64,000 nucleotides of DNA. Source: [Bacteroides] pectinophilus. Lineage in GTDB: Bacteria; Bacillota; Clostridia; Lachnospirales; Lachnospiraceae. This document shows, one piece after another, positions 17,157 through 29,021 of the stretch (the first letter of the stretch is position 1; every line of letters starts with the position of its first letter). The position numbers and the translations under genes are program-made. The DNA is taken from positions 821,001-885,000 of the forward strand of contig CP102260.1 in assembly GCA_025146925.1 (NCBI GenBank), written 5' to 3'. The notes under the pieces were generated by a model. That model was not told the origin of the DNA. It saw only the letters and a list, made by a program, of their open reading frames with translations, and made no database searches.

Positions 17157-18053
17157 ATGGATTTAAAAGATATGATACTGGTAACAGAAAACGACAGGGG
17201 AACAGAGACAAATATGCTGATGGCTCTGGATGATTATAAGAGTTTTATAGCAATTGATGACATGTCAGAGCTTGCAGAAAATTTGTTGCAGCTTGGAAGG
17301 ACACTTGGTGAAGCAGATAACTTCACAGAGTATTACAGGGCAGCAAATGTAACTGTATCTGCAAGATTCTGTCTGGATGATATTCAGCTGGGACATTTTC
17401 TTCAGGGGTTTTATAACGATTCCAAAAAATTTCGGTTTGATAAAGAAGCCAGTTCTTCTGAATGTGTTGCAAAGCTTAAGGAGATTGGAATGACCGATAA
17501 GGGCTGGGTGGATGATTTTAACCTGCATTATGAAATGGAGAACCGCTCATTTGAAAGGGGACAGACATTTCATAACTTCAATGACCATGATTACATGGTG
17601 CTTGAAGCATTATCACCAAGGAATCTCGTGGTGATGGATATGAAGTCAGGTTCTCTTACAATCGCCCTTGGTGCGACAGAGTATAAGCGTTATCCGAAGG
17701 ATGAGAAGCCTACAAAGGACAATACCACAATCGGGGTATCGTGGGAGCATGGCATTTATCTAGGTTCCACACTTTCAACCACGAATTTCAAGGCATACAA
17801 GAGGGAGTATGGCACACCGGAAAAGATAGAGGATATCTATGATTACAGGGCAAAGCTAAAGCAGAAGTTCTATTTTTATCAGGATATGTCAAAGGATGAT
17901 GATGTACCAAAGAAGCTGCAGAATGACTTCCTTCACCAGATGTATGAGGATTTTGGAACGATTGAAGAGGACTGTTTTTACGACAGGCTGGAAGATGGAA
18001 AGTACGATGAAGGCTTTAAGGAAAGACAGGTAAAGGAAGAAAAGAGCCGGTGA
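17157..18053 (+). CDS. Hypothetical ICE protein, DUF4316-like
   Basis: A 298-aa soluble acidic protein of the type that follows the NlpC/P60 gene in related elements; I place it near DUF4316 with low certainty. Visible features are MLMALDDYKSFIAIDDM near the start, a central FHNFNDHDYMVLEAL segment and a charged C-terminus. ATG 17157 is chosen for the upstream ACTGGAGGTAAG ribosome site; a longer reading from 17115 overlaps the hairpin. No catalytic motif was seen. Confidence 0.7.
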   Translation: MDLKDMILVTENDRGTETNMLMALDDYKSFIAIDDMSELAENLLQLGRTLGEADNFTEYYRAANVTVSARFCLDDIQLGHFLQGFYNDSKKFRFDKEASSSECVAKLKEIGMTDKGWVDDFNLHYEMENRSFERGQTFHNFNDHDYMVLEALSPRNLVVMDMKSGSLTIALGATEYKRYPKDEKPTKDNTTIGVSWEHGIYLGSTLSTTNFKAYKREYGTPEKIEDIYDYRAKLKQKFYFYQDMSKDDDVPKKLQNDFLHQMYEDFGTIEEDCFYDRLEDGKYDEGFKERQVKEEKSR

Positions 18054-18080
18054 TGAGATTTTTACAGGAGGCGATATCAT

Positions 18081-18299
18081 ATGGAACAGGAATTTGATGT
18101 TGAGATAAAAGAAGTGCTCTCAAGAGTACAGAGAGTAAAGGCAGAGTCGCTTGATGATGCCATCAATAAGGCAATGGATATGTATTATGCAGAGCAGATA
18201 GTCCTTGGAGCAGAGGACATGAAGGGAGTTGATTTTACGCCTATCAGCGAAGGTCAGCTCCCTTCTTCATTAAAAGAAAACGGAGGAAGAGCAAGATGA
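18081..18299 (+). CDS. DpnD/PcfM-like small protein
   Basis: A 72-aa protein matching the DpnD-PcfM family: FDVEIKEVLSRVQRVKAESLDDAINKAMDMYYAEQIVLGAEDMK is typical, although I cite only parts here (EVLSRVQ and AEQIVLGAEDMKG). Members occur in conjugative elements and the DpnI restriction operon; function is unknown. ATG 18081 follows ACAGGAGGCG and it overlaps the next gene by 4 bp. Confidence 0.78.
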   Translation: MEQEFDVEIKEVLSRVQRVKAESLDDAINKAMDMYYAEQIVLGAEDMKGVDFTPISEGQLPSSLKENGGRAR

Positions 18300-18664
18300 A
18301 AAGTGATTCAACAACAGTAATTAAGAACATGGAGTTTTTAGTAAAGGAACTTCATAAGGAGTGGGACAGATCGGGTGCTTCTAAGGCATCCGTTATTATT
18401 TCACTTGAGGAAGTAGATGGTATCAATAATAAGTTAAAAGAGATTATCTATCAGACACAGAAGTCAGTCGATGAGGATGAGCTGACCTTTAAACAGAGCA
18501 TTGCAAAATCAAAAGAGTGCTATGTGCTTCTTCGTGTGGTGCGTAAGATTGCAAAGAAAAAGGATAAATGTGAAAAACAGGCAATCGACAATGAATTTGC
18601 AATCGAGCTGGATAAGGATGAGTTAAAGCTATTTAAGGGATTGTTTGCAGAGATGTTTAAATAG
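18296..18664 (+). CDS. Hypothetical ICE protein
   Basis: A 122-aa charged helical protein without a recognised domain, starting in an ATGA overlap with the DpnD/PcfM-like gene. It ends 14 bp before the large helicase gene and is probably part of the same transcript. Confidence 0.7.
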   Translation: MKSDSTTVIKNMEFLVKELHKEWDRSGASKASVIISLEEVDGINNKLKEIIYQTQKSVDEDELTFKQSIAKSKECYVLLRVVRKIAKKKDKCEKQAIDNEFAIELDKDELKLFKGLFAEMFK

Positions 18665-18678
18665 AGGAGGACAAAGGT

Positions 18679-21600
18679 ATGGGCGTTGATATGAAGGTCA
18701 AAGCGATATACGATTCTGAGATTGGTAACATCACCAGATCAGAAAAGAGCTGGAAGGATGTGTTAAAGGTCGCAGGTCAGTTATACCGCTATGAATTTGA
18801 CAATATCGTTATGGTAACAGCTCAGAGACCTCTGGGAAAAAGCACACTCATGGCAGATTATGATACCTGGAAAAAGGTGGGAAGATATGTAAAGCGTGGT
18901 GCGAAAGGCTGCGCTATTTTCCCGTCAAGGGCACTGAATCCACGCATGAGGTATATCTTTGATATCAGTGATACCGGAGGGAAGAATGTCAAGCTGACAT
19001 GGGACCTTGAGGGAGAAAATCTTAAGAATTATGTGGATTTTCTTGTATCAGAAGGTCAGATTGAGCAGTACGATAACAGCGACAGGGAGTCTCTAAAAAA
19101 TATATTAAAACAGTTTACAGGAACAGATGTTTGGCTTATAATAAAAGAAGAGTTCGGAGACCGAATGACCGAGCTTATGCAGCTATCAGGTAGTGTGATA
19201 AAGGAAGAAAGTAAGAAACGCAATGGCTTACAGCAGGAAATGGACATGGAGCAGCTTGTATTTGCAAGTGTCATGTATGCTGTAGGGACGAGATGCGGAT
19301 TTGACTTATCTGTGCAAGAACAGGATTTTAGTCAGATCGTAAATATCAAAGACGAAGAGATCATTTACCGTCTTGGTTCCATTGTATGCGATGTCTCCTG
19401 TAGTGTTCTTAGAGAATTTAGTCGTAACTTAAAGGCAATCGAGAGCGAAAGGAGAATTGGATATGTTAGAAGAAATGACTTACAAGGAAGTGGACGGACT
19501 GCTTTATCCGCAGATAGAGATGCCGGACGAGACGGAGGATCTCACGAAGCTGGGCAAATACGGAAGGATGGCGATGAACTATCTAAAGGAGAACGAGCCG
19601 GCAAGATACAAGACGCTGATGAGATTCGGGAAGATGTACGAGAAGATGTCAGCGGTAGAGGAGGAAGCGAACCAGCTGTACGACCAGCTGGAGATGCAGT
19701 ATCTGGCGAAGCACAAGCCACAGAATCCGTCATCGACAATGGAGATGTGGAAGATAAGAGAGCAGGCGAAGATGCAGGCAGAGGAAGTGGTACTCCATCA
19801 GATAGTGATGCGATTCCACTAGAATCAGATGATACAGAACTGAATAGGGAACTTGATGAAATCAATTCATTGGGTGTCAGTAAGGAAGCCGAATATACAC
19901 AGGCTTCCTTTTTTTTCGACCAGAACGGGCAGGCAAGCATTGGCACCATTCATACAGAGGACGAAAACAATAATCAGTTTATGCGTCAGTTCGAGCAGGA
20001 CAGAAAAGCTGCACTAGCAGGTAAATACAATTATCTGAATCCCAAAAAGTCTGCAACAGTACCAGGTGAGTATATCAAACAGGTGCTTATGAGAGGTACA
20101 GGCTTTGTCGGTGGCAAGGGCAGGGTATGCAAGATTTTTGAAACAGAGATTGATGCAGGAACCAGGGCAAAGCGTATCAAAGCAGAGTATGGTCAGGGAG
20201 GTGCAGGCTGGCCGGTTGACGGACTGGGACTGCACGGATATGACACATTTCATGGGAACGGACTGCGTTTTCAGTGGCGAGATGAGGATGGAGAGGTTGA
20301 AGGATATGTTTCATGGAAAGATATCGAAAAAGAGCTTGGCGTCCTTATTCTTACAGGGGAATACCAGCCTGAGACACCTCGTATTGATGAGCTTGCGATG
20401 GACGGACTCCGTGAGGATGATGAGGTCATTGATGCCGAATACCGGGAAGTGGAACCGGAAAAGGCAGAATCAGAGATTGATGATTATGCAATACCGGATG
20501 AGCCGGAGAGCTATGCTTCTAACAGAGATTATGTAAGTGCAAAAGGCATGACACCACAGGAAACTGCCGATGAAGACCGCATGGTAACACAGGCAGAATA
20601 TGGTGCAGAGATAGAAGCTAAAACAACTGAAAAAGATCCATCAGAGCTTCAGTATATTACACCGATTGATTATGCCAAGCGTATTGCAGAGCTTGATGAA
20701 GACCTGCGTGATGCGGCGGAGCTTCTTGTAACAGATTGCAGCTGCTACACTCCGTTTAGGGCATTCCTTATGGATGTGGTGCAGTCTGATTTTGCATTTA
20801 TGCCCAATAAACTTGACCTTATCAGGGATATTGCATTAGGGACAGATAATGCAGAAAGAAAGGCATATTCCAACAATAAGTATGGTCTTGTGGAGTACTC
20901 AATCAGAAGCGGTTATGTGAAGATCAGCTATAAGAACAGGAATGGTGTGCGTAAGGAAGGTGCACTCGACTGGCGTGAGTTATATGAAATCTTATCTTAT
21001 ATGGTAAAACAGCCATTTTACTGCGGAGAAGACCAGAAGAAGTATTATCAGGAGACAAAGCAGAAGGCTGACAGGGATAAGATGAATCCGGTCTATAAGA
21101 GATTCTTTGATATCGAGGATAGTGTAAGAGCCAATCGTCTTGAAACCAGGGAAAGAGCAATAGCGAATGGCTGGGATACCAAGATTGATGAGAATGGTCG
21201 TATTGTGTCAGATAATGTCAAACCAGCGTCAGTTGATGTATCTGATGATTTGTATCGAGATGACAGTCAAAGAGAATCAACCGAAGAATCTCAGTTACAG
21301 GATGAAACAGAACTGGCAGTTGCTGACAATCAGAAAAAGCACAACTTCCATTACAATCTCTGGGAGTTGGAAAAAGGCGGTGCCAAGACCAGATACAAGT
21401 GGAACATTGACGCAATCCGCACTTTAAAGCAGATTGAGTCAGAGAACCGCTTTGCCACACCAGAGGATCAGAAAATCCTGTCGAAGTTTGTCGGCTGGGG
21501 CGGACTGTCACAGGCATTTGACGAGGAAAACGCAGGCTGGAGCAAAGAGTATACAGAACTGAAAGAACTTTTATCTGATGAGGAATACAGTGCTGCAAGG

Positions 21601-24600
21601 GCAACAGTAAATAACGCCTTTTATACTTCACCGGAGATTGCCATGTGCATAAATTCGGCACTTGTCCAGTTTGGTTTCAGAGGCGGCAATGTATTAGAGC
21701 CATCTATGGGTATCGGTAACTTCTTTGGAAGTATGCCGGCACCAATGCAGAGAAGCAAGCTGTATGGGGTAGAGCTTGACAGCATTTCAGGAAGAATTGC
21801 AAAGCAGCTTTATCAGAATGCCAATATCAGTATCACAGGATTTGAGAATACTACTTATCCGGACAACTTTTTTGATGTGGTTGTCGGAAATGTGCCGTTT
21901 GGCGATTACAAGGTATTTGATCCGAAGTACAACAAGTATAACTTCCGTATCCACGATTACTTCCTTGCAAAAGCACTTGACCAGGTAAGACCGGGAGGCA
22001 TGGTTGCTGTAATTACCACAAAGGGAACACTTGATAAGGCAAATCCTACTATCCGAAAGTATCTGGCCGAAAGAGCAGAACTTGTGGGAGCGATAAGACT
22101 TCCGAATACTGCATTTAAAGATAATGCAGGAACCGAAGTGACAGCAGATATCTTGTTTCTGCAGAAGAGGGAGAGAAAGATTGATATTGAGCCGGACTGG
22201 CTACACCTTGGTGTGACTGAGAATGGCATTGCAGTCAACTCTTATTTTGCAGAGCATCCGGAGATGATGCTTGGATCTATGGAGTATGATACAAGGATTT
22301 ACGGACAGGACAGCAGATATACAGTCTGTGTGAATGATGATGAGAACTTCAATATGTACGAGGCTCTCAATAAGGCAATCGGAAATATCAAAGCACAGAT
22401 GACAGATTTTGAGAGAGTGGCAGATGAGGCGGAGCAGACAGAGGAAGTTATCCCGGCTGATCCGGATGTGAGAAACTACACTTACACATTTTTTGAAGGA
22501 AAACTCTATTACAGGGAAAATTCCGAGATGGTAAAAAAAGAAGTATCACAGACTGCCGAGGAGCGAATCCGAAGCCTTGATGAAATCAGACAGATAACAA
22601 GAGAGCTGATTGATATCCAGATGGATGGCTGCAGCGAGGAGGAGCTTTCTGATAAGCAGAGACTTCTTAATGTAAAATATGATGCCTTCGTAAAGCAGTA
22701 TGGAGCCATTACTTCAAAAGCAAACAGAATAGCATTCAGGGATGACAGCGATTATCCACTTCTTTGCAGTCTTGAGGAAGTAAACGAAGATGGGGAGGTG
22801 AAAAAAGCGGATATGTTTTATAAGCAGACGATTAAGGCAAAGACAGTCATAGACAGAGTGGAGACCGCTGTGGAAGCATTAAATGTATCCGTCAATGAAT
22901 TTGGATATGTAAACCTCGCCTATATGCTCTCTATCTATGAGCCGGATATTACAAATGCAAAGGAAGAGCTTGCGGAAAAGACCGGACAGACAGTGGATGA
23001 GATAACTCTAAGTGACGATGCTTTGGCAGAGCTTAGAAGGGCAGTTCTTGTGGAAGAGCTGGACGGACTGATTTTCCTTAATCCCGACCGTTACAACGAG
23101 AACAATCCCGATATCGGCTGGGAGACAGCAGACGAGTATCTTTCCGGCAATGTGAGAGACAAGCTACGAGTAGCAAAAGCTATGGCAGCGGATACAGACA
23201 ATCCACAGGCAGAAAGATTTGCAGGCAATGTGGCAGCACTTGAAAAGGTGCAGCCGGAATGGATTGAAGCTTCAGATATTGATGTAAAGATTGGTACGAC
23301 ATGGATTGAACCGCTTGATTATGAGCAGTTTATCTATGAACTTCTCAATACACCAAGACGTGCAAGAGCAGTCAGAAGTCAGTTTTACAATACAGGCATT
23401 CAGGTACACTTAAATAAGATGAGCATGGAATGGTTCATCGAGAATAAGAGCATGGATAAGCATTCAGTGGCAGCTACTAAGACCTATGGTACAAGCCGCA
23501 TGGATGCTTATTCTATTTTTGAGGATACGCTGAATCTTAAAACTGTAACAGTAAGGGACAGGATTGATGACGGTGATGGCAAATATCATTACGAAGTCAA
23601 TAAGAATGAGACAATGCTTGCAAGGGAAAAACAGAACATGATCAAGGAAAAGTTCAAGGAATGGCTGTTTTCAGAGCCGGAACGCAGACAGAAATATGTG
23701 GAGTATTATAACGAGACATTCAATAATATCCGCCTGCGTGAGTATGACGGAAGCCACTTACAGTTTCCGGGAATGAATCCGGCGATTGAGCTAAAGCCAC
23801 ATCAGAAGAATGCGGTGGCTAGAATCCTTCTTGGAGGAAACACCCTGTTGGCACACTGTGTCGGTGCCGGAAAGTCCTTTGAGATGATGGCTGCCTGCAT
23901 GGAGCAGAAGAGACTTGGACTTGCCAATAAAACGATTATGGTTGTTCCAAAGCCGCTTATCGGGCAGACTGCATCAGAGTTTTTAAGGCTTTATCCGTCA
24001 GCCAATATCTTAGTTGCCACAGAGCGTGATTTTGAAAAGAGCCGCAGAAAGCAGTTTGTATCAAGGATTGCAACAGGTGACTATGACTGCATTATCATGT
24101 CCCACTCGCAGTTTGAGAAAATCCCGATCTCAGCAGAGAGAAAGGAAAGAATGCTCAATGAGCAGATAGATGAAATCAGCTATGCGATTGATGAGATGAA
24201 AGAGCGTAATGGAGAGCGTTGGACTGTAAAACAGATGGAAAGCCAGAAGAAAAAGCTGGAGGAGCAGCTTAAATCACTATCTGATGAAAGCAGAAAGGAT
24301 GACCTTATTACCTTTGAGGAGCTGGGGGTAGATTCTATCATGGTAGACGAAGCACATAATTTTAAGAACCTTGCGATTTTTTCCAAGATGAACAATGTGT
24401 CAGGTATCAGCAGCAGTGGAGCAAAGAAGTCAACGGATATGCAGCTTAAATGCCAGTACCTATCAGAGATAAATGATGGCAGGGGCATTGTGTTTGCTAC
24501 AGGTACACCTATATCCAATACCATGTGTGAGATGTATGTCATGCAGCTTTACTTACAGAAAGCGGCACTTGAAGAGATGGGGATTTATCACTTTGATTCA

Positions 24601-26319
24601 TGGGCAGCGAACTTTGGTGAAGTGACAACAGCACTGGAGCTTACTGTAGAGGGAAGCGGATTCCGTTTTAAGAGCAGATTCAATAAGTTTACGAATCTGC
24701 CGGAGCTTATGAATATCTTTAGAGAGGTAGCTGATGTGCAGACCGCAGACATGCTTGACCTTGATGTGCCGGCTCTCCGTGGCGGCAAGCCTATTATTGT
24801 GGAGTCGGAGCCTGACTGGTATGTGAAGCAGGTCATGGAAGACTTTGTTGTGAGGGCAGAGCGTATCAGAGGCGGTGGAGTTGATCCAAGCGTGGATAAC
24901 TTCCTAAAGATTACCCATGAGGCAAGACTATTAGGAACAGATGCCAGACTGATTGATAAGGATGCACCGAACAATCCGGACGGAAAACTCAATAAGGTAG
25001 CAGAAAATGTGTGGAAAGAATACGAGAAAGGAAATGCCAACGGTCATATAGGCTGCCAGCTTATTTTTTCGGATATCGGCACACCGGGACCGGATAAGGA
25101 CTTTACCATCTACGATTATCTGAAGGAAACACTTATCCAGTATGGTATTCCGGCAGATGAGATAGCATTTATTCATGATGCCAAAACGGATGCACAGAGG
25201 GACGCACTTTTTAAGGAGATGAGGACAGGTAAAAAGAAGGTTCTTATCGGTTCAACGGACAAGTGTGGAACAGGTGTCAATGTGCAGACACACCTTGTAG
25301 CAATGCATCATGTGGACTGTCCTTGGAAGCCAAGCTCCATTGAACAGAGGGAAGGACGAGGCATCAGGCAGGGCAACGAAAATGAAGAGGTGGCTATCTA
25401 CAGATATGTCACAAAAGGAACCTTTGATGCATACAACTGGTCACTTGTCGAGAATAAGCAGCGTTTTATCAGTCAGGTTATGACAAGCAAGGCTGTAAGC
25501 CGAAGCTGCGAGGATATCGACGAGGCTACACTTTCCTATGCAGAGATCAAGGCGGTTGCTACAGGTAATCCTCTGATCAAGGAAAAGATGGAGATTGACA
25601 ATGATGTCCAGAGATTAAAGCTCTTAAAGGCATCCTATGACAATCAGAGATATGGCTTGCAGGATAACTTTATGATCAAGTATCCGAAGCTGATTAAGAC
25701 AGCAACAGAAAAGCTTGCCAATGTCCGTGAGGATGTAAAGGCAAGGGATAAAGAGCTGATTGATAATCCGGAATTTGCCATTACTATAGGCAAAGCAACT
25801 TATACTGAGCGTGTGGATGGCGGAACGATGATGCTTGAAGCAATCAGCAAATGCAAGACCGGAGAGACAACTGCAATTGGTAAATTCCATGGATTTGAGC
25901 TGCTTGTGGAAAAGAACTTCCTTGACATCAATTATATGGTGCTTCGTGGAAAGACAGAGTATAAAGCAGAGCTTTCCACCAGTCCGGTCGGCAGTATGGT
26001 GAAGCTTGAAAACCTGTTCAATGGACTCCATGAGAACATTGATTTCTTAGAAAAGAAGATTGAGCAGTACCAGAATGACCTTGAAGCATCAAAGACTGAG
26101 TATGATAAGCCATTTGCATACAGCACGGAGCTGGAAGAAAAGCTGGCAAGACAGTGTGAACTGAATGCCCAGCTTGACCTTGAGAACGCAAAGGCTGTGG
26201 ATGCAGACCTGAGCGGACCGGAGGAAGAAAGAGAAGCAGATGACAGGATGGAAGCTGCAGCAATTGTAGCTGAGGATAAAGGCACTTATTCAGCCGACAG
26301 AGAGGGCAGAACACGATAG
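18679..26319 (+). CDS. Giant ArdC-like / DNA methylase / SNF2 helicase protein
   Basis: A 2546-aa ICE protein. Residues about 1-120 resemble the ArdC-type N-terminal domain (single-strand DNA binding, antirestriction). Residues about 255-400 are a hydrophilic Arg/Gly/Asp/Glu linker that overlaps the nested tnpV-like gene. An adenine-methyltransferase-like domain has motif [13 protein letters not shown] near 1006 and GNVPFGDY near 1070 in place of NPPY. The C-terminal SNF2-type helicase has GAGKS near 1730, DEAH near 1889, ATGTPISN and a C-lobe [10 protein letters not shown]. It probably processes or protects transferred DNA. ATG 18679 follows GAGGAGGACAAAGGT. Confidence 0.9.
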   Translation: MGVDMKVKAIYDSEIGNITRSEKSWKDVLKVAGQLYRYEFDNIVMVTAQRPLGKSTLMADYDTWKKVGRYVKRGAKGCAIFPSRALNPRMRYIFDISDTGGKNVKLTWDLEGENLKNYVDFLVSEGQIEQYDNSDRESLKNILKQFTGTDVWLIIKEEFGDRMTELMQLSGSVIKEESKKRNGLQQEMDMEQLVFASVMYAVGTRCGFDLSVQEQDFSQIVNIKDEEIIYRLGSIVCDVSCSVLREFSRNLKAIESERRIGYVRRNDLQGSGRTALSADRDAGRDGGSHEAGQIRKDGDELSKGERAGKIQDADEIREDVREDVSGRGGSEPAVRPAGDAVSGEAQATESVIDNGDVEDKRAGEDAGRGSGTPSDSDAIPLESDDTELNRELDEINSLGVSKEAEYTQASFFFDQNGQASIGTIHTEDENNNQFMRQFEQDRKAALAGKYNYLNPKKSATVPGEYIKQVLMRGTGFVGGKGRVCKIFETEIDAGTRAKRIKAEYGQGGAGWPVDGLGLHGYDTFHGNGLRFQWRDEDGEVEGYVSWKDIEKELGVLILTGEYQPETPRIDELAMDGLREDDEVIDAEYREVEPEKAESEIDDYAIPDEPESYASNRDYVSAKGMTPQETADEDRMVTQAEYGAEIEAKTTEKDPSELQYITPIDYAKRIAELDEDLRDAAELLVTDCSCYTPFRAFLMDVVQSDFAFMPNKLDLIRDIALGTDNAERKAYSNNKYGLVEYSIRSGYVKISYKNRNGVRKEGALDWRELYEILSYMVKQPFYCGEDQKKYYQETKQKADRDKMNPVYKRFFDIEDSVRANRLETRERAIANGWDTKIDENGRIVSDNVKPASVDVSDDLYRDDSQRESTEESQLQDETELAVADNQKKHNFHYNLWELEKGGAKTRYKWNIDAIRTLKQIESENRFATPEDQKILSKFVGWGGLSQAFDEENAGWSKEYTELKELLSDEEYSAARATVNNAFYTSPEIAMCINSALVQFGFRGGNVLEPSMGIGNFFGSMPAPMQRSKLYGVELDSISGRIAKQLYQNANISITGFENTTYPDNFFDVVVGNVPFGDYKVFDPKYNKYNFRIHDYFLAKALDQVRPGGMVAVITTKGTLDKANPTIRKYLAERAELVGAIRLPNTAFKDNAGTEVTADILFLQKRERKIDIEPDWLHLGVTENGIAVNSYFAEHPEMMLGSMEYDTRIYGQDSRYTVCVNDDENFNMYEALNKAIGNIKAQMTDFERVADEAEQTEEVIPADPDVRNYTYTFFEGKLYYRENSEMVKKEVSQTAEERIRSLDEIRQITRELIDIQMDGCSEEELSDKQRLLNVKYDAFVKQYGAITSKANRIAFRDDSDYPLLCSLEEVNEDGEVKKADMFYKQTIKAKTVIDRVETAVEALNVSVNEFGYVNLAYMLSIYEPDITNAKEELAEKTGQTVDEITLSDDALAELRRAVLVEELDGLIFLNPDRYNENNPDIGWETADEYLSGNVRDKLRVAKAMAADTDNPQAERFAGNVAALEKVQPEWIEASDIDVKIGTTWIEPLDYEQFIYELLNTPRRARAVRSQFYNTGIQVHLNKMSMEWFIENKSMDKHSVAATKTYGTSRMDAYSIFEDTLNLKTVTVRDRIDDGDGKYHYEVNKNETMLAREKQNMIKEKFKEWLFSEPERRQKYVEYYNETFNNIRLREYDGSHLQFPGMNPAIELKPHQKNAVARILLGGNTLLAHCVGAGKSFEMMAACMEQKRLGLANKTIMVVPKPLIGQTASEFLRLYPSANILVATERDFEKSRRKQFVSRIATGDYDCIIMSHSQFEKIPISAERKERMLNEQIDEISYAIDEMKERNGERWTVKQMESQKKKLEEQLKSLSDESRKDDLITFEELGVDSIMVDEAHNFKNLAIFSKMNNVSGISSSGAKKSTDMQLKCQYLSEINDGRGIVFATGTPISNTMCEMYVMQLYLQKAALEEMGIYHFDSWAANFGEVTTALELTVEGSGFRFKSRFNKFTNLPELMNIFREVADVQTADMLDLDVPALRGGKPIIVESEPDWYVKQVMEDFVVRAERIRGGGVDPSVDNFLKITHEARLLGTDARLIDKDAPNNPDGKLNKVAENVWKEYEKGNANGHIGCQLIFSDIGTPGPDKDFTIYDYLKETLIQYGIPADEIAFIHDAKTDAQRDALFKEMRTGKKKVLIGSTDKCGTGVNVQTHLVAMHHVDCPWKPSSIEQREGRGIRQGNENEEVAIYRYVTKGTFDAYNWSLVENKQRFISQVMTSKAVSRSCEDIDEATLSYAEIKAVATGNPLIKEKMEIDNDVQRLKLLKASYDNQRYGLQDNFMIKYPKLIKTATEKLANVREDVKARDKELIDNPEFAITIGKATYTERVDGGTMMLEAISKCKTGETTAIGKFHGFELLVEKNFLDINYMVLRGKTEYKAELSTSPVGSMVKLENLFNGLHENIDFLEKKIEQYQNDLEASKTEYDKPFAYSTELEEKLARQCELNAQLDLENAKAVDADLSGPEEEREADDRMEAAAIVAEDKGTYSADREGRTR
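19463..19822 (+). CDS. tnpV: TnpV-like protein, overprinted inside the helicase gene
   Basis: A 119-aa protein read in the +1 frame relative to the surrounding helicase gene. The sequence matches the transposon-encoded TnpV family: an N-terminal [15 protein letters not shown], then [28 protein letters not shown] and a terminal EEVVLHQIV. It has its own ribosome site, AAAGGAG at 19448-19454, eight bases before ATG 19463. In the helicase frame the same bases encode only low-complexity linker, as expected if the tnpV frame is the constrained one. Function of TnpV is unknown. Confidence 0.75.
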   Translation: MLEEMTYKEVDGLLYPQIEMPDETEDLTKLGKYGRMAMNYLKENEPARYKTLMRFGKMYEKMSAVEEEANQLYDQLEMQYLAKHKPQNPSSTMEMWKIREQAKMQAEEVVLHQIVMRFH

Positions 26320-26332
26320 GAGAGTGAATAAT

Positions 26333-26950
26333 ATGAGCATAAGAAAAGTGGTCGCAGGACTACTGATTACAGCAGGGATTGCCATTATGGCAGTCCCTTT
26401 TTTCTGGAGGGCAACCGGAGAAAAACAGACAGAACAGCTCATAAGTGAATTTGAGCAGACATTGGAGGATGATTACGATGAAGAAACAGATGTGGAGGAA
26501 GAGCAAACCTCCATTAGTGAAGAGGATGAAGCCATTCTTAAAGAAGGCGGTGTTATCGGCATCATTGAGATACCGGGGTTAGATATCAGGTATCCGGTAA
26601 TGGAAGGAACCACAAGTAAAGTGCTTAATGCAGGGATTGGTCATATAGAAGAGACTGCAGGAATCGGTGAGAGTGGCAACTGTGTATTGTGCGGTCACAA
26701 TGGCAGCAGATATGGCACATTTTTTACACCACTAAGTCAGATATCCATAGGTGATGAAGTGATGATAACCGACAAAAAGGGACAGGAGCATATCTATGAG
26801 GTAACAGAGACAGAGGTAGTAAATCCGTATGATAACAGCATTAAGACACAGGGAGAGGAAAAGGAATTAACTCTTTTTACCTGTTCACAGAAGGGTACTA
26901 TGCGTTTTGTGGTCAGATGCAGATATAAGGAGGCAGGTGTGGATGAATAA
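26333..26950 (+). CDS. Sortase (class B/D-like)
   Basis: A 205-aa membrane-anchored cysteine transpeptidase. It has an N-terminal hydrophobic anchor (VVAGLLITAGIAIMAVPFFW), an acidic spacer, and a sortase domain with catalytic His near 122 (CGHNGSRYG), Cys near 184 (LTLFTCSQKG) and Arg shortly after (RFVVRCR). It would attach a surface protein carrying an LPXTG-like signal, perhaps an ICE adhesin; no such substrate is seen in the window. ATG 26333 is chosen with AGGAGA nine bases upstream. Confidence 0.9.
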   Translation: MSIRKVVAGLLITAGIAIMAVPFFWRATGEKQTEQLISEFEQTLEDDYDEETDVEEEQTSISEEDEAILKEGGVIGIIEIPGLDIRYPVMEGTTSKVLNAGIGHIEETAGIGESGNCVLCGHNGSRYGTFFTPLSQISIGDEVMITDKKGQEHIYEVTETEVVNPYDNSIKTQGEEKELTLFTCSQKGTMRFVVRCRYKEAGVDE

Positions 26951-27341
26951 AAGATACCGGTTAGGTGAGATAGAAGAGGCAGTAGCAGAAATGGAAGAGC
27001 TAATTGACATCGAGGATGATATTGCAGAGATTGATGATGAATTTCAGATAGTCGTAAGCGGCTGGTCTGTGTATGTCGAAAGCCTGAATCTGACACTCAG
27101 ACAGGGAATAGCCTGTGTATGGGATGCAGAGGAAGGATTATTTATGCCTGATTTTGATGTGACCATCGTGTATGAGGGGAACATTGAAACACAGGAGTGG
27201 CTCTGCTATGAGCAGGACGGAATGGTCGTTACACTTGGCAACTGGTTAAATGGCAGATTGTCTTGTGAACAGATAGAACAGCTTTGGTGTGAGCTTATCA
27301 TACCAAAGCAAAACAAAGAACAAAAAGAAAGCGAGGAATAG
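26943..27341 (+). CDS. Hypothetical ICE protein
   Basis: A 132-aa acidic protein beginning inside the sortase end, with ribosome site AAGGAGGCAGG upstream. The N-terminus is a run of Glu, Asp and Ile, followed by a beta-rich core (WSVYVESLNLTLRQG) and Trp-rich C-terminus. No family recognised. Confidence 0.65.
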   Translation: MNKRYRLGEIEEAVAEMEELIDIEDDIAEIDDEFQIVVSGWSVYVESLNLTLRQGIACVWDAEEGLFMPDFDVTIVYEGNIETQEWLCYEQDGMVVTLGNWLNGRLSCEQIEQLWCELIIPKQNKEQKESEE

Positions 27342-27344
27342 CAT

Positions 27345-28061
27345 ATGAAGTATTCAATTAAGGTAAACGAAGTAAGGGCAAAAGAGGGCAGCAATATCAA
27401 AGGATTTGCAACAGTAGTATTTGGTGATTCATTTAAGATCACCAATATTGCAATCCTTGAGAATAGGGAAAAGGGCGAATTATTTGTATCTATGCCAAGA
27501 TACAAGAGTAATGAAAAAGATGCCAACGGAGGTGGCGTTTACAAGGATGTATGTAATCCTATCACAGCAGAGTTTCGGGAGGAGTTATATACCAATATCC
27601 TTGAGGAGTACAACAAGGTTGTAGCAAATGAAAACAGGGATATGGAAGAGGACAAGGGCAGTATTGCGACTCCTGAGTTCTCTGTTACAGTAACACCTTT
27701 TACCAGAGAAAATAGCAATATCAGAGGACTTGCAAGGATCTATTTTGAGGATAGCTTTATTGTCAACAATGTAAATCTGTTACAGGGCAAGGAAAACATT
27801 TTTGTTGCAATGCCATCATATAAGACTAAGCAGGTTGATGAACAGGGCAGAGCGATTTATCGGGATGTATGCTATCCAGTAACTAAGGAGTTTAGGAAAA
27901 AACTTTATGCTGAAATTGAGAGAGCCTACAATGAGGCACTTGATAAGCAGAAGCAGGAAGCACAGGAAAAGGTACAGAATGGTAATGATAAGAGTCAGCA
28001 GCCAAAGACTTATGAAAATGAGTTTATTCAGAAGGACTCTTCACCAAAACCATTCAGATAA
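27345..28061 (+). CDS. Tandem SpoVG-domain protein
   Basis: A 238-aa protein with two SpoVG-like domains in tandem. Domain 1 is residues about 1-85 (KVNEVRAKEGSNIKGFATVVF, FVSMPRYKS, VCNPITAEFREELY); domain 2 is about 108-195 (TPFTRENSNIRGLARIYF, FVAMPSYKT, VCYPVTKEFRKKLY). SpoVG is a site-specific nucleic-acid-binding regulator in Firmicutes. The duplication in one chain is common in mobile elements. The C-terminal 40 residues are Gln/Lys-rich and disordered. Confidence 0.85.
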   Translation: MKYSIKVNEVRAKEGSNIKGFATVVFGDSFKITNIAILENREKGELFVSMPRYKSNEKDANGGGVYKDVCNPITAEFREELYTNILEEYNKVVANENRDMEEDKGSIATPEFSVTVTPFTRENSNIRGLARIYFEDSFIVNNVNLLQGKENIFVAMPSYKTKQVDEQGRAIYRDVCYPVTKEFRKKLYAEIERAYNEALDKQKQEAQEKVQNGNDKSQQPKTYENEFIQKDSSPKPFR

Positions 28062-28118
28062 AAGCAATTAGCAGTAGGGGCAGAGCAATGTGCTCCTATT
28101 TTGCGGAAAGGAAAGATA

Positions 28119-29021
28119 ATGGAAAGCACGATGATAAATGATGAGGTTATGCAGGAACTCATTACTCTCTTAAGAGAAAACAATATGAAGTGTGAAACCA
28201 ACGATACTTTTGATATTTGTAATTATATTGACGGTTTGCAGAATAAGATTTCTGGAATGCAGATTGAATTAGACAATATACAGCAACAGTTAAAACAAAT
28301 GGAAAAAGATAAGCTGGTTAATAAGTTAAAATCCCAGCTTTCAAAGGCACAGACAAAAGTATCAAATACTTTCGGACAGATAAAGACAGAGCTCTTTATC
28401 ATAAAGAATAGTATTAAGTCTAAGGCTTCGAATATTATTTGTGATTTTAAGAAAAAAGGTAGGTCAGCATTAAATAAGATATATGAGGTGTTTGATGTAA
28501 AAGATCGACTTGTGAGTATGAGAGTAAAGGTAAAGGAATCTCAGGAAGATGTTGCACATGCACTTGATAAGATAGACGCATTTGCAGTGGGAATGAGTGA
28601 GGCTTCGCATATATTCAAAAATACTTTTCGTGAGCTATTTGATAAAAAGGCAAAGGATTATTCAAAGATAGACAAAAGGATAAAAATGTCTGATTTATTC
28701 AAAAAGTCTTGGATGGCAAAACAGAGTATTTTGGAGTCTATGGAGAAAAGAATTGACCGAGCTATAGTAAAGGTTGATTCTTTGCATAAAGAAGCAGAAC
28801 TCAACAATATGATTAAGCTCTATGACAGATTGGAGAGCAGAATCGAATGTACCAAGGAGGCGGTAGTAATGCCTATGGTAGCGGAGAATGAAGCGGTGTA
28901 CGGAGCAGATGCATTTGATAAGTATATGGAAAATTATAATGCGACGATGCAGTCTAAGGATAAGGCTGACAGAATTGCAGGAAATGTAGCAGCGGTAAAA
29001 AATGAAGGAAAAGGAAGATAA
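28119..29021 (+). CDS. DUF6674-like coiled-coil ICE protein
   Basis: A 300-aa helical protein resembling DUF6674. N-terminal segment MQELITLLRENNMK, a long coiled coil (residues about 45-110), then VAHALDKIDAFAVGMSEASH and a charged C-terminus. ATG 28119 follows GCGGAAAGGAAAG. A decayed second copy lies at about 29590-30160. Function is unknown. Confidence 0.72.
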   Translation: MESTMINDEVMQELITLLRENNMKCETNDTFDICNYIDGLQNKISGMQIELDNIQQQLKQMEKDKLVNKLKSQLSKAQTKVSNTFGQIKTELFIIKNSIKSKASNIICDFKKKGRSALNKIYEVFDVKDRLVSMRVKVKESQEDVAHALDKIDAFAVGMSEASHIFKNTFRELFDKKAKDYSKIDKRIKMSDLFKKSWMAKQSILESMEKRIDRAIVKVDSLHKEAELNNMIKLYDRLESRIECTKEAVVMPMVAENEAVYGADAFDKYMENYNATMQSKDKADRIAGNVAAVKNEGKGR

